A stretch of 64,000 bases of DNA from an uncultured Roseobacter sp. (GTDB lineage: Bacteria; Pseudomonadota; Alphaproteobacteria; Rhodobacterales; Rhodobacteraceae), in the NCBI RefSeq assembly GCF_947495025.1, contig NZ_CANLXG010000005.1:1-64000 (forward strand). The letters run 5' to 3'. A model generated the notes under the pieces. It worked only from the letters and a program-made list of their open reading frames with translations, did not search any database and had not been told where the DNA came from. The position numbers and the translations under genes are program-made. The number at the start of each line of letters is the position of its first letter. Within the stretch, counting starts at the first letter, position 1. This document shows, in pieces, positions 52,175 through 60,118 of the stretch.

Positions 52175-53232
52175 ACCGCCGGTCAGCGCAGAGCGGGATT
52201 GCCCCTGAGGACATGGAGCACTGCCGCGAGGCGATCCGGCATGGCTCGCTGTCATTTCATGCGGCGTCAAAGCTGTTGCCTGCACAGGTACGCGACCCGG
52301 CACTGGCGCTCTATGCTTTCTGCCGGCTTGCCGATGACGAGGTGGATCTGAAGGCTGACAAGGTCGGATCGGTTCTGCGGCTGCGCGACCGGCTGGATGC
52401 GGTTTATGCCGGGCGACCGGAGAACGCACCGACAGACCGCGCCTTTGCCGCCATGGTTGAGCAGTTCGAGATGCCGCGCGCGCTGCCGGATGCCCTGCTT
52501 GAAGGACTGGCATGGGATGCGGAGGCGCGACGTTACGAGACCCTGTCCGGCGTGATGGACTATTCTGCCCGCGTGGCGTCGGCCGTGGGTGCGATGATGT
52601 GCGTGCTGATGAGGGTACGTGACGCCGATGCGCTGGCGCGTGCCTGCGATCTGGGCGTGGCGATGCAGCTGACCAACATCGCCCGGGATGTCGGCGAGGA
52701 TGCGCTGGAGCGGCGTATCTATCTGCCGCTGGAATGGCTTGATGAGGCGGGTATCGACCCGGAGGCGTTCTGTGATGATCCGCGTCCCACCAAGGCGGTG
52801 CGCATGATGGTGCGCCGGCTGGTGATGCAGGCCAATCGCCTCTACATGCGATCCGAGGCAGGGGTCGGCGCACTGCCGCGCCGTTGCCGTCCGGGCATTT
52901 ATGCCGCGCGGTTCATCTATGCCGGGATCGGCGGACAGCTGCAGCAGATGGAATATGATTCCCTGTCGGCGCGGGCACGGACATCGAGGGTGCAGAAGAT
53001 CGGCTGGCTCGGTCAGTCGCTGCTGCTGACCGGTGTAGGCATGGTTATGCCGCTCTCGCCGGTGCTCTATGCAAGACCGCTGCCGGAAGTGCAGTTCCTG
53101 GTGGATGCCGCAGCCCGGGGCGAGCGGGAAACTTCGCGCAGTGACGCGCTGATCTCGGTGCTGAGCACACTGGAAAGCCACAGCAGGCAGGAGCGTGCAC
53201 GTTTAACCAGCCGCCGCACCGGCCTGACGTGA
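52171..53232 (+). CDS. crtB: Phytoene synthase
   Basis: A 353-residue trans-prenyl synthase that joins two geranylgeranyl diphosphates into phytoene. Aspartate-rich motifs are ADDEVD (54-59) and NIARDVGEDALERRIYLP. The ATG at 52171 overlaps the crtI stop; the open frame upstream of it lies inside crtI. It overlaps tspO by four bases (GTGA). Confidence 0.95.
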   Translation: MNRRSAQSGIAPEDMEHCREAIRHGSLSFHAASKLLPAQVRDPALALYAFCRLADDEVDLKADKVGSVLRLRDRLDAVYAGRPENAPTDRAFAAMVEQFEMPRALPDALLEGLAWDAEARRYETLSGVMDYSARVASAVGAMMCVLMRVRDADALARACDLGVAMQLTNIARDVGEDALERRIYLPLEWLDEAGIDPEAFCDDPRPTKAVRMMVRRLVMQANRLYMRSEAGVGALPRRCRPGIYAARFIYAGIGGQLQQMEYDSLSARARTSRVQKIGWLGQSLLLTGVGMVMPLSPVLYARPLPEVQFLVDAAARGERETSRSDALISVLSTLESHSRQERARLTSRRTGLT

Positions 53233-53720
53233 CCGGGATGTTCTGGCTGCTTTTCTGTGTTTTCTTTGCGGCCTGCCTCGGGGCAGGCGTTACGGGTGGG
53301 CTGTTCCCGCCCGGACCCTGGTACCGCGGTCTGAACAAGCCGTGGTTCACACCGCCCGACTGGGTTTTTCCGGTGACGTGGATGGTGCTTTACGTCTGTA
53401 TCGCGACAGCCGGTGCGCGGGTGGCGATGCTCGAAGGCTCGGGACTTGCGCTGGCTTTCTGGGCACTGCAGATTGCGTTCAACGGGCTTTGGACGCCGGT
53501 GTTCTTTGGCCTGCGCAACATCCGGCTCGGGATGGCTGTTGTGGGCTTTCTGTGGCTGGTGGTACTCTGCGGGATGCTTGCACTGTGGCAGGTGGACAGG
53601 ATCGCCGGTCTGCTGTTTGTGCCCTATCTGGTCTGGGTCACGATCGCCTCGGCGCTGAATGCGGGCGTGTGGTGGCTGAACCCGGAAGCCGCACGTAACC
53701 CGCCACCTGCCGGTCCATAA
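53229..53720 (+). CDS. tspO: TspO/MBR tryptophan-rich sensory protein
   Basis: A 163-residue membrane protein with five helices and the TspO hallmarks WYRGLNKPWFTPPDWVFPVTW and ALNAGVWWLNPE. In Rhodobacter sphaeroides TspO is an outer-membrane protein that binds tetrapyrroles and negatively modulates photosynthesis genes in response to oxygen. It starts with GTG overlapping the crtB stop, the classical crtIB-tspO order. Confidence 0.94.
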   Translation: MTGMFWLLFCVFFAACLGAGVTGGLFPPGPWYRGLNKPWFTPPDWVFPVTWMVLYVCIATAGARVAMLEGSGLALAFWALQIAFNGLWTPVFFGLRNIRLGMAVVGFLWLVVLCGMLALWQVDRIAGLLFVPYLVWVTIASALNAGVWWLNPEAARNPPPAGP

Positions 53721-53834
53721 CGATCGCAGGTCCGTCAGAAGTCACGGCGGGCGGTGGAGAGCAGATCTTTACCCGAAGAGCTCATAACAATTGGCCTCAG
53801 GCTCTTGCCTATCCTGCAGCAAACTTTTTAATGG

Positions 53835-53852
53835 TGTCTTCAGCAAATAACA
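53835..53852. promoter_or_regulatory. Possible PpsR/CrtJ operator at the unknown membrane protein gene
   Basis: TGTCTTCAGCAAATAACA fits TGT-N12-ACA exactly but has weaker flanking symmetry than the other sites. It ends 15 bp before the ATG at 53868. Confidence 0.45.
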
Positions 53853-53867
53853 CAGTCTTTTCGCACG

Positions 53868-54500
53868 ATGAATATTTCCGAACCTGAAGCGCATACCATG
53901 CGCGGTATCCTTGCCGTCATCATTACGTTCCTGGCGACCAGCGGCATTATCTATGCGGATGTCCTGTTGTTGCAGAGCACAATGGGCGAGGCATCGCTGG
54001 TTCAGATTGCGCAGGTTCTGATGATCGGTGTGGCGGGGGCTTTCTTTGCCGCCGGAGCCTGGTCATATCCGGCGCAACGTGGGTATCTGGTACTTATTGC
54101 CACGCTCTTTTCCTGTATGTTCATCCGTGAAAACGACGGTGTTCTGGATATGATCACCCACGGCTTCTGGTTCTGGCCGGCCTGTGCCACGGCGCTGGCG
54201 GGCGGGCTGCTGTTTTTTCTCAACCGCACTACGGTCGCAGGGCCGTTCCGGGCGCATGCGGACACCGGGCCGTTCTGGATTGTGCTGGTCGGGTTTTTCC
54301 AGCTGATACTGTTCAGCCGCCTGTTTGGCAGCGGTCAGCTCTGGGATCATGTCCCCGGCGGTGCGCATCCCGATGTCATCAAGTCTGTCGTGCAGGAAGG
54401 CAGCGAGCTGGTTTGCTACGCGCTCATCCTGCTCGGATCCTATCAGTCTCTGAAAAACCGTTTTGGTGCCGCACGCCGCCATGCCCCGGACGGCTCCTGA
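53868..54500 (+). CDS. Unknown six-helix membrane protein in the crt region
   Basis: A 210-residue protein with six hydrophobic segments (about 12-35, 47-65, 72-86, 98-118, 136-153 and 178-195) and no domain I recognise. Between helices 5 and 6 is a polar loop (GQLWDHVPGGAHPDVIKSVVQEGSE) with His and acidic residues. It sits alone between tspO and the convergent crtC, with a TGT-N12-ACA element near its start, so it may be photosynthesis-regulated. An alternative start is Met11 (53898). Confidence 0.6.
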   Translation: MNISEPEAHTMRGILAVIITFLATSGIIYADVLLLQSTMGEASLVQIAQVLMIGVAGAFFAAGAWSYPAQRGYLVLIATLFSCMFIRENDGVLDMITHGFWFWPACATALAGGLLFFLNRTTVAGPFRAHADTGPFWIVLVGFFQLILFSRLFGSGQLWDHVPGGAHPDVIKSVVQEGSELVCYALILLGSYQSLKNRFGAARRHAPDGS

Positions 54501-54530
54501 GCCGGCGGATCCGCGCCAAAGCCGGGGATC

Positions 54531-55373
54531 TCAGTCGTAGTGCCAGCGCTTGCGACGCGGTACGCGAACAGCCAGCATCGGTTTGATGAGCGGCGAGCGG
54601 AAACGTCTGAGGTCCAGCGCTTCATGCACGCCTACGGTCGTTTCTCCGTCCAGTACAGTTTCCACGGCCGAGCGGGAATAGAAGGGCGCATCCAGCATAT
54701 TCAGTGTCTGTCTTGCGCGCGCGCCTGCGTCGGCGCGGGTTTCGCGTGCCACGGCCCAGAGGCTGCGGCGCAGGCGCGTTTTGGGGGGCAGGGGGATCGG
54801 ATAGGCCTGGCCGTCATGGCCAAACCGGAACCCTGCTGCCAGCTCGGATCCGTCCAGCCGGGTGGCGTCGTAAAAACAGGTAGCGCCCCGCGAGGTGGGG
54901 TAGCGGCCCCAGGTCCAGTAGCTGAAGTCATCCTCCAGTGCGCGGGTGCCGAAGTTGGCATCAAAGTAGCCCTCGCCCTGCCATTGCCAGCCGGGTCGGT
55001 CGATGTTGACGTCGATGCGCGAACAGGGTGCGAAGGGCCGCCAGATATGCGCGCCATCCGGAGTCAGCGGCAGTTCCACAGAAGTTACTGCCGAGGGCGT
55101 GACGGTGATGGTCCCGCGGATGCGGCTGATAATGGGTGGGCCGGAGACCTCGTCGATGTCGATGACCAGCTGCCCGTTTTCCCAGCGCATCATCGAGGGG
55201 CCGACCTCGAACCGGCTGCTGGTCTGGCGCAGTGCACTTTCGCCCCGGTCGGTCATGGTGAACCGTCCGCCGGGTCCGTAGGTCGCGACATTGATGCAGA
55301 CGTGGTTCTGCGGGTTCCTGCGTCCTGACCAGCGGTACCACGGCGAGAAGACGGAACCGATGAACCCGATCAC
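54531..55373 (-). CDS. crtC: Carotenoid 1,2-hydratase (acyclic)
   Basis: Adds water at C1,2 of neurosporene/lycopene-type carotenoids on the way to spheroidene. VIGFIGSVFSPWYRWSGRR and GYFDANFGTRALEDDFSYWTWGRY are family hallmarks. A GTG at 55373, 27 bases after the crtD stop, is the first standard start and gives 280 residues. However, family-like sequence (FDIPVGPDGYAWWYVDGLSD) continues in frame upstream to about 55460 without any ATG, GTG or TTG, so the true start is uncertain. Confidence 0.85.
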   Translation of the reverse strand: MIGFIGSVFSPWYRWSGRRNPQNHVCINVATYGPGGRFTMTDRGESALRQTSSRFEVGPSMMRWENGQLVIDIDEVSGPPIISRIRGTITVTPSAVTSVELPLTPDGAHIWRPFAPCSRIDVNIDRPGWQWQGEGYFDANFGTRALEDDFSYWTWGRYPTSRGATCFYDATRLDGSELAAGFRFGHDGQAYPIPLPPKTRLRRSLWAVARETRADAGARARQTLNMLDAPFYSRSAVETVLDGETTVGVHEALDLRRFRSPLIKPMLAVRVPRRKRWHYD

Positions 55374-55399
55374 CGAGACTGCGCGTGTGCCACAGTCGC

Positions 55400-56968
55400 T
55401 CAGGCCGTCGACGTACCACCATGCATAGCCGTCCGGGCCGACAGGGATGTCAAAGTTCGGTCGCCTGAGATCGCCTCGGCCGCGTGCCGGGCGGAGAGTG
55501 TCGCCATCGGCACACCGGCACCCGGGTGCGTGCCGCCCCCCGCCAGCCAGAGTCCCGGGACAGATGTCCGCGCGGTTGGCCGTTTCAGTGCGGCGGTCAT
55601 CCCGTGCGGTGTCTGTCCGTAAAGCGCGCCCTGCGTGTCCGGAAACAGGTTTGCGAACATCCGGGGCGTCGTGATTGCTGTCACTGGTGGCAGTGGACTG
55701 AAAGTCACGCCCATATCCGCCATCTTCTGCATGATCTGATGATGCCATTGGTCCAGGTCCTCTGGGGTCGTCTTTGTGTCGGTGGCAGTGGCATTCGCGA
55801 TGATCTCAAAGCGTTCCACCTGCGGGGGTTGAGTGTTCTGGCCGCGGTCTTCGGCGCAGAGGTACAGCGTAGGGGTGCGCGGGATGCGTCCCGCCATAAG
55901 GTCGTGGAATTCCGCGTCCGGGTCCGCGTCGAAAAAGACATTGTGGTGTTGCAGCGGACGGCCACCCGGTGTGGCGGCGAAACTGTGCACGCGCGCGGAG
56001 AAGGATCGTGGCAGACGCGCCGTCTGCGGCGCCACGCCGGTCAGGGCGGGGCCAAGACTGCCCACGGCCAGCGAGCGGGGATCGCCTGCATAGACAACGG
56101 CACCGGCCTCAAGAGTGGTGCCGTTTTCCAGAACCACGCCGGTTGCACGACCGTCTGTCAGGCGAATTTCCTGCACATGGGTGTTGAGGCGGATGTCGAC
56201 GCCGTGGCGCTCGGCGAGACCGGCGATGGCCTGGGCCAGGCGGTGCATGCCGCCGCCGACAACCCAGACACCTGCCGCCTCTGCCTGCCAGATCAGCGAC
56301 AGGATCGCGGGGCTGAGATGTGGCGCACCGCCGACATAGGTCGCATAGCGCCCGAAAAGCTGTGCAAGACGCGGGTCCGAGAACTGGCGGGCAAGAACGC
56401 TGCGCAGGCTCGACAATGGCGCCATGTCCCGGATCAGCGAAGGCTGGCGCAATACATGCGGCACCAGGTCTGCCATGCGCGGCGCGGGGGCCTGCATCAT
56501 CGGTGCGTCAAAGGCGTCAAACAGCCGGGCGGTGCGGGCATTGAACCTGCGGAATTCATCGGCTGATGCGGGGCCAGCGAAATCGGAGATGGCCTCGGCG
56601 CTGGTCTCTGCGTCATCGAAAAGATCCAGCGTGCTGCCATCCGGCCAGAAGTGCCGGGCGAGTGTAGTCTGGCGGAACAGGGTCACATGATCTTCGAGCT
56701 GCGCGCCGGCACAGGCGAAAAGCTCATCAAAAACGTGGCGCATGGTCAGGACGGTCGGCCCGGCATCCACCGGGCCCGCTGCACTTGGCAGCGTCCGTAT
56801 TTTACCACCCGCATGCCCGTGCCGTTCCAGCAGGGTCACGGCCATCCCGCTGGTTGCCAGGCGCAGGGCCGTCGCCAGCCCGGCGATACCGGCGCCGATC
56901 ACGATCACCCTTGGGCGGTCGGGCAGCAGAGGGGCGGTTTGGATATGCATAGGGGATTGTTGACTCAC
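55400..56968 (-). CDS. crtD: Methoxyneurosporene/hydroxyneurosporene desaturase
   Basis: A 522-residue CrtI-type FAD desaturase that introduces the 3,4 double bond. The FAD motif VIVIGAGIAGLATALRLATSG is at about 20-40 and GLWLAGGGTHPGAGVPMATLSARHAA is near the C-terminus. The upstream start at 56968 is GTG; an ATG at 56950 is equally possible, and neither has a clear Shine-Dalgarno. The PpsR operator at 56979 lies just upstream. It is followed by crtC in the same operon. Confidence 0.93.
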   Translation of the reverse strand: MSQQSPMHIQTAPLLPDRPRVIVIGAGIAGLATALRLATSGMAVTLLERHGHAGGKIRTLPSAAGPVDAGPTVLTMRHVFDELFACAGAQLEDHVTLFRQTTLARHFWPDGSTLDLFDDAETSAEAISDFAGPASADEFRRFNARTARLFDAFDAPMMQAPAPRMADLVPHVLRQPSLIRDMAPLSSLRSVLARQFSDPRLAQLFGRYATYVGGAPHLSPAILSLIWQAEAAGVWVVGGGMHRLAQAIAGLAERHGVDIRLNTHVQEIRLTDGRATGVVLENGTTLEAGAVVYAGDPRSLAVGSLGPALTGVAPQTARLPRSFSARVHSFAATPGGRPLQHHNVFFDADPDAEFHDLMAGRIPRTPTLYLCAEDRGQNTQPPQVERFEIIANATATDTKTTPEDLDQWHHQIMQKMADMGVTFSPLPPVTAITTPRMFANLFPDTQGALYGQTPHGMTAALKRPTARTSVPGLWLAGGGTHPGAGVPMATLSARHAAEAISGDRTLTSLSARTAMHGGTSTA

Positions 56969-56978
56969 TGAAGCAAAC

Positions 56979-56996
56979 TGTCCAGTATGATTTACA
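56979..56996. promoter_or_regulatory. PpsR/CrtJ operator, crtD-proximal
   Basis: TGTCCAGTATGATTTACA, TGT-N12-ACA, in the crtD-crtE divergent spacer. Confidence 0.75.
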
Positions 56997-57002
56997 CTTT
57001 AG

Positions 57003-57020
57003 TGTCGTAATAAAATGACA
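57003..57020. promoter_or_regulatory. PpsR/CrtJ operator, crtE-proximal
   Basis: TGTCGTAATAAAATGACA, TGT-N12-ACA, only 6 bp from the crtD-proximal site; 23 bp before the crtE start. Confidence 0.78.
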
Positions 57021-57043
57021 CTTTGGGCCAAAAGGAGTTTCCG

Positions 57044-57931
57044 ATGGGCATGAAGGCGCGGATCGAGGCGGCAATCGCACAGTCAGTTGCCGTGGGTCAG
57101 GGCAGGGGGGCCGTACCGCCCCGGCTGGCATCTGCACTGGGGTATGCGACCGAACCCGGTGGTGCGCGCATCCGGCCCACGATATGCATGTCCGTTGCGA
57201 TGGCCTGTGGCGATGACCGGCCCGCGGTTTCAGATGCGGCAGCATCGGCACTGGAACTGATTCACTGCGCCAGCCTCGTGCATGATGATCTGCCCTGTTT
57301 CGATGACGCGGATATCCGGCGGGGTAAACCCTCGGTGCACAAAGCCTATTCCGAGCCGCTGGCTGTTCTCACCGGTGACAGTCTGATCGTGCTTGCCTTT
57401 GAAATTCTTGCGCGCCAGTCCGGGGTCGCCCCGGACCGTGTGGCACAGCTCATTATGACGCTGGCACAGCGCACCGGCATGCCGGGCGGCATCTGTGCGG
57501 GCCAGGGCTGGGAAAGCGAGGCGGAGATTGACCTGTCCGCCTATCACCAGGCCAAAACCGGCGCGCTCTTTATTGCGGCGACGCAGATGGGCGCGATCTC
57601 GGCCGGTCAGGAGGCGGAACCCTGGTTCGAGCTGGGCGCCCGGATCGGGGAGGCGTTTCAGGTCGCTGACGACCTGCGCGACGCGCTCTATGATGCGGAG
57701 ACGCTGGGCAAGCCAGCCGGTCAGGATGATCTGCACGGCCGTCCCAATGCGGTGACGCTGCTGGGGGTACAGGGCGCGATTTCGCGTCTGCGTGATATTC
57801 TTGGCGGAGCGATCGCGTCGATCCCGTCCTGCCCTGGCGAAGCACAGCTTGCCGAAATGGTGCGGATGTATGCCGAGAGGCTGACCCCGGTCGCTCCCGC
57901 TGCAGCGACGGCCCGTTCGGGAAATGTCTGA
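57044..57931 (+). CDS. crtE: Geranylgeranyl diphosphate synthase
   Basis: A 295-residue trans-isoprenyl diphosphate synthase that makes C20 precursor for carotenoids and the bacteriochlorophyll tail. The first aspartate-rich motif is HDDLPCFDDAD (80-90) and the second lies in VADDLRDALYD (about 205-215). The ATG at 57044 has AAGGAG six bases upstream, so it is preferred over an earlier in-frame TTG at 57023. It overlaps crtF by eight bases. Confidence 0.95.
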   Translation: MGMKARIEAAIAQSVAVGQGRGAVPPRLASALGYATEPGGARIRPTICMSVAMACGDDRPAVSDAAASALELIHCASLVHDDLPCFDDADIRRGKPSVHKAYSEPLAVLTGDSLIVLAFEILARQSGVAPDRVAQLIMTLAQRTGMPGGICAGQGWESEAEIDLSAYHQAKTGALFIAATQMGAISAGQEAEPWFELGARIGEAFQVADDLRDALYDAETLGKPAGQDDLHGRPNAVTLLGVQGAISRLRDILGGAIASIPSCPGEAQLAEMVRMYAERLTPVAPAAATARSGNV

Positions 57932-59051
57932 TCTCAGCGCGCAGCTTCCGGGCTGGCGCGGGGGCTGGCTCAACCGGCTCGTGGCAAAGCCCGGCTTCCA
58001 GAGCTGGGCGAGCCGCTTTCCGCTGACACGTGGCCAGGCGCGCCGTGACGGAGCGGTTCTGTTTGATATCGTGCAGGGGTTCGTCCAGAGTCAGGTCCTG
58101 ATGGCCGTGGTCGAGCTTGATCTGCTGCGGCGTCTGCGTGGTGGCCCGCTGACCGCCACACGCCTGAGCACCGCGACAGATGTTCCGGCGGACCGGCTGG
58201 AAATCCTGCTGCGTGCGGCATCCGCGCTGAAACTGCTGCGCCGCGACCGGTCCGGGCGATACCATCTGGCGCGCAAAGGTGCGGCACTGATGGGTGTGCC
58301 GGGGCTTGAGGCGATGATACGCCACCACAAAGCATTCTATGCAGACCTCGCCGATCCGGTTGCCCTGCTGCGCGGACCGGACCAGACCGAGCTTTCAGAA
58401 TTCTGGCCTTATGTATTCGGTGCGCGGGGTGAGATTGATCCCGGTGTTGCCGAGACCTATTCCGACCTGATGGCGCAGAGCCAGCGGCTGGTGGCCGAGG
58501 ACACGCTGCGGGCGGTCTCGCTGAAAGGTGTGACGCGGCTTCTCGATATCGGTGGCGGAACCGGCGCGTTTCTCGAAGCTGCGGGCGCTGCCTGGCCGGA
58601 CCTGCATCTCGCTCTGTTTGATCTGCCGCAGGTCACACCGGGAGCCGTTGCCCGCTTTGACGCGGCTGGGCTGACAGGCCGGGTCACACTCCACCCGGGT
58701 TCCTTCCGGGATGATCCGCTGCCACGGGGCGCGGATGCGATCTCGCTGATACGGGTGCTGTACGATCATGCGGATGAAACGGTCGAGGCCCTGTTGCGCG
58801 CAGTTTTTGCGGCGCTGCCGCCCGGGGGCCGCCTGATCATTTCCGAACCAATGGGCGGTAATACTGCGCCGGACCGGGCAGGTGATGTTTACTTCGCCTT
58901 TTACACACTGGCGATGCAGACCGGCCGCACACGGACGCCCGGCGAAATCCGCGCGCTCTGCGAAGCGGCGGGGTTCGCCGGTATTCAGAGCCCCGCTCCG
59001 GCACGGGCCTATGTCACCCGGACACTGACGGCGGTCCGGCCGGCCGACTGA
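57924..59051 (+). CDS. crtF: Hydroxyneurosporene O-methyltransferase
   Basis: A 375-residue SAM-dependent enzyme that methylates the C1 hydroxyl to the methoxy group of spheroidene. An N-terminal winged-helix dimerisation domain is followed by the SAM loop LLDIGGGTGAFLEAAG near residue 205 and the C-terminal GGRLIISEPMGGN. It is the last gene of crtEF, about 125 bases before bchC. Confidence 0.94.
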   Translation: MSDLSAQLPGWRGGWLNRLVAKPGFQSWASRFPLTRGQARRDGAVLFDIVQGFVQSQVLMAVVELDLLRRLRGGPLTATRLSTATDVPADRLEILLRAASALKLLRRDRSGRYHLARKGAALMGVPGLEAMIRHHKAFYADLADPVALLRGPDQTELSEFWPYVFGARGEIDPGVAETYSDLMAQSQRLVAEDTLRAVSLKGVTRLLDIGGGTGAFLEAAGAAWPDLHLALFDLPQVTPGAVARFDAAGLTGRVTLHPGSFRDDPLPRGADAISLIRVLYDHADETVEALLRAVFAALPPGGRLIISEPMGGNTAPDRAGDVYFAFYTLAMQTGRTRTPGEIRALCEAAGFAGIQSPAPARAYVTRTLTAVRPAD

Positions 59052-59062
59052 TCACATCGATG

Positions 59063-59080
59063 TGTCCATTTTAATTGACA
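59063..59080. promoter_or_regulatory. PpsR/CrtJ operator 1 upstream of bchC
   Basis: TGTCCATTTTAATTGACA, TGT-N12-ACA. Its right half contains TTGACA (59075-59080), a good -35 box with TAAACT 16 bp downstream as -10, so PpsR binding would cover the promoter. Confidence 0.82.
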
Positions 59081-59088
59081 GTCTGTTA

Positions 59089-59106
59089 TGTAAGTCTAAA
59101 CTGACA
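59089..59106. promoter_or_regulatory. PpsR/CrtJ operator 2 upstream of bchC
   Basis: TGTAAGTCTAAACTGACA, TGT-N12-ACA, 8 bp from operator 1, the cooperative spacing known for the bchC promoter of Rhodobacter capsulatus. It overlaps the candidate -10 box. Confidence 0.82.
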
Positions 59107-59133
59107 AATAAGAACGGGGCCGTTCGTGAGTCT

Positions 59134-59147
59134 TTGATTCAGATCAG
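59134..59147. promoter_or_regulatory. FNR/FnrL-like box upstream of bchC
   Basis: TTGATTCAGATCAG matches TTGAT-N4-ATCAA with one mismatch. It lies between the bchC promoter and the start codon, downstream of the candidate -10, where a bound regulator would more likely block than activate. This is a motif match only. Confidence 0.35.
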
Positions 59148-59176
59148 GTCGTCCGGAAAAGACAACGGAGAGAACA

Positions 59177-60118
59177 TTGGAAACCACCGCCGTCCTCCTG
59201 AAAGGTCCACGCGATCTGGATGTTGACTGCCTGGCGCTGACAACGCCCGGGGCGGATGATCTGGTGGTTGATATCTCGCATTCCGGCATTTCGACCGGCA
59301 CGGAAAAACTCTTCTGGTCGGGGCAGATGCCGCCATTTCCCGGTATGGGGTATCCGCTGGTGCCGGGCTATGAGGCGGTCGGCGAGGTCGTCGAAGCTTC
59401 TGCAACTTCGGGCTACCGGGTCGGGGACCGCGTCTTTGTCCCTGGCGCAAACTGTTACGACGGTGCCTTCGGCCTTTTCGGCGGCGCCGCAGCGCGTGTT
59501 GTCACAGCGCCCGACCGTGTGACGCGAATCGATTCGACGCTGGGTGCAGCCGGTGCGCTTCTGGCGCTGGCCGCAACAGCGCGCCACGCGATGGCCGGTC
59601 TGAACAAATCTGTGCCGGACCTCATTGTGGGTCACGGTGTGCTGGGTCGTCTGCTGGCCCGTTTGACGATTGCAGCGGGCGCCCCTGCGCCGATGGTCTG
59701 GGAAACTGATCCCGACCGTCGCAGCGGCGCGCAGGGCTATGAGGTCATTGATCCGGCGGATGATCCGCGCCGCGACTACATGTCTGTCTATGATGCCTCC
59801 GGCAGTGTTGAGGTGCTCAACGAGCTGGTGGCCCGCGTGGGCAAAGGGGGCGAGATCGTTCTCGCCGGTTTCTACACAGATCCGATCAGCTTTGCCTTTC
59901 CACCTGCCTTTATGAAAGAGGCCAGGTTCCGCGTGGCGGCCGAGTGGACGCACGACGATCTCGCGGCAACACGTGCGCTGGTCGAAAGCGGCGCGCTGAG
60001 CCTTGAAGGGCTGATCACACATACGAGCCGTGCTGCGGATGCGCCGGCGGCATACAAGCGGGCGTTCTCTGATCCGTCCTGCCTGAAAATGATACTCAAC
60101 TGGAAGGACGCGGCATGA
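59177..60118 (+). CDS. bchC: 3-hydroxyethyl bacteriochlorophyllide a dehydrogenase
   Basis: A 313-residue medium-chain dehydrogenase-like enzyme that oxidises the C3 hydroxyethyl group to acetyl, a late step to bacteriochlorophyllide a. Family features are YPLVPGYEAVGEVVEAS and LIVGHGVLGRLLARLT (nucleotide binding). The TTG start at 59177 has GGAGAG upstream. The promoter region holds two PpsR sites. It overlaps bchX (ATGA). Confidence 0.94.
   Translation: METTAVLLKGPRDLDVDCLALTTPGADDLVVDISHSGISTGTEKLFWSGQMPPFPGMGYPLVPGYEAVGEVVEASATSGYRVGDRVFVPGANCYDGAFGLFGGAAARVVTAPDRVTRIDSTLGAAGALLALAATARHAMAGLNKSVPDLIVGHGVLGRLLARLTIAAGAPAPMVWETDPDRRSGAQGYEVIDPADDPRRDYMSVYDASGSVEVLNELVARVGKGGEIVLAGFYTDPISFAFPPAFMKEARFRVAAEWTHDDLAATRALVESGALSLEGLITHTSRAADAPAAYKRAFSDPSCLKMILNWKDAA

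Noticed and set aside
55400..55748. A longer crtC starting at an ATG at 55748
   Set aside because: It would overlap crtD by about 350 bases. The sequence before the WWYVDG segment has the composition of antisense or shifted coding DNA and no resemblance to CrtC.
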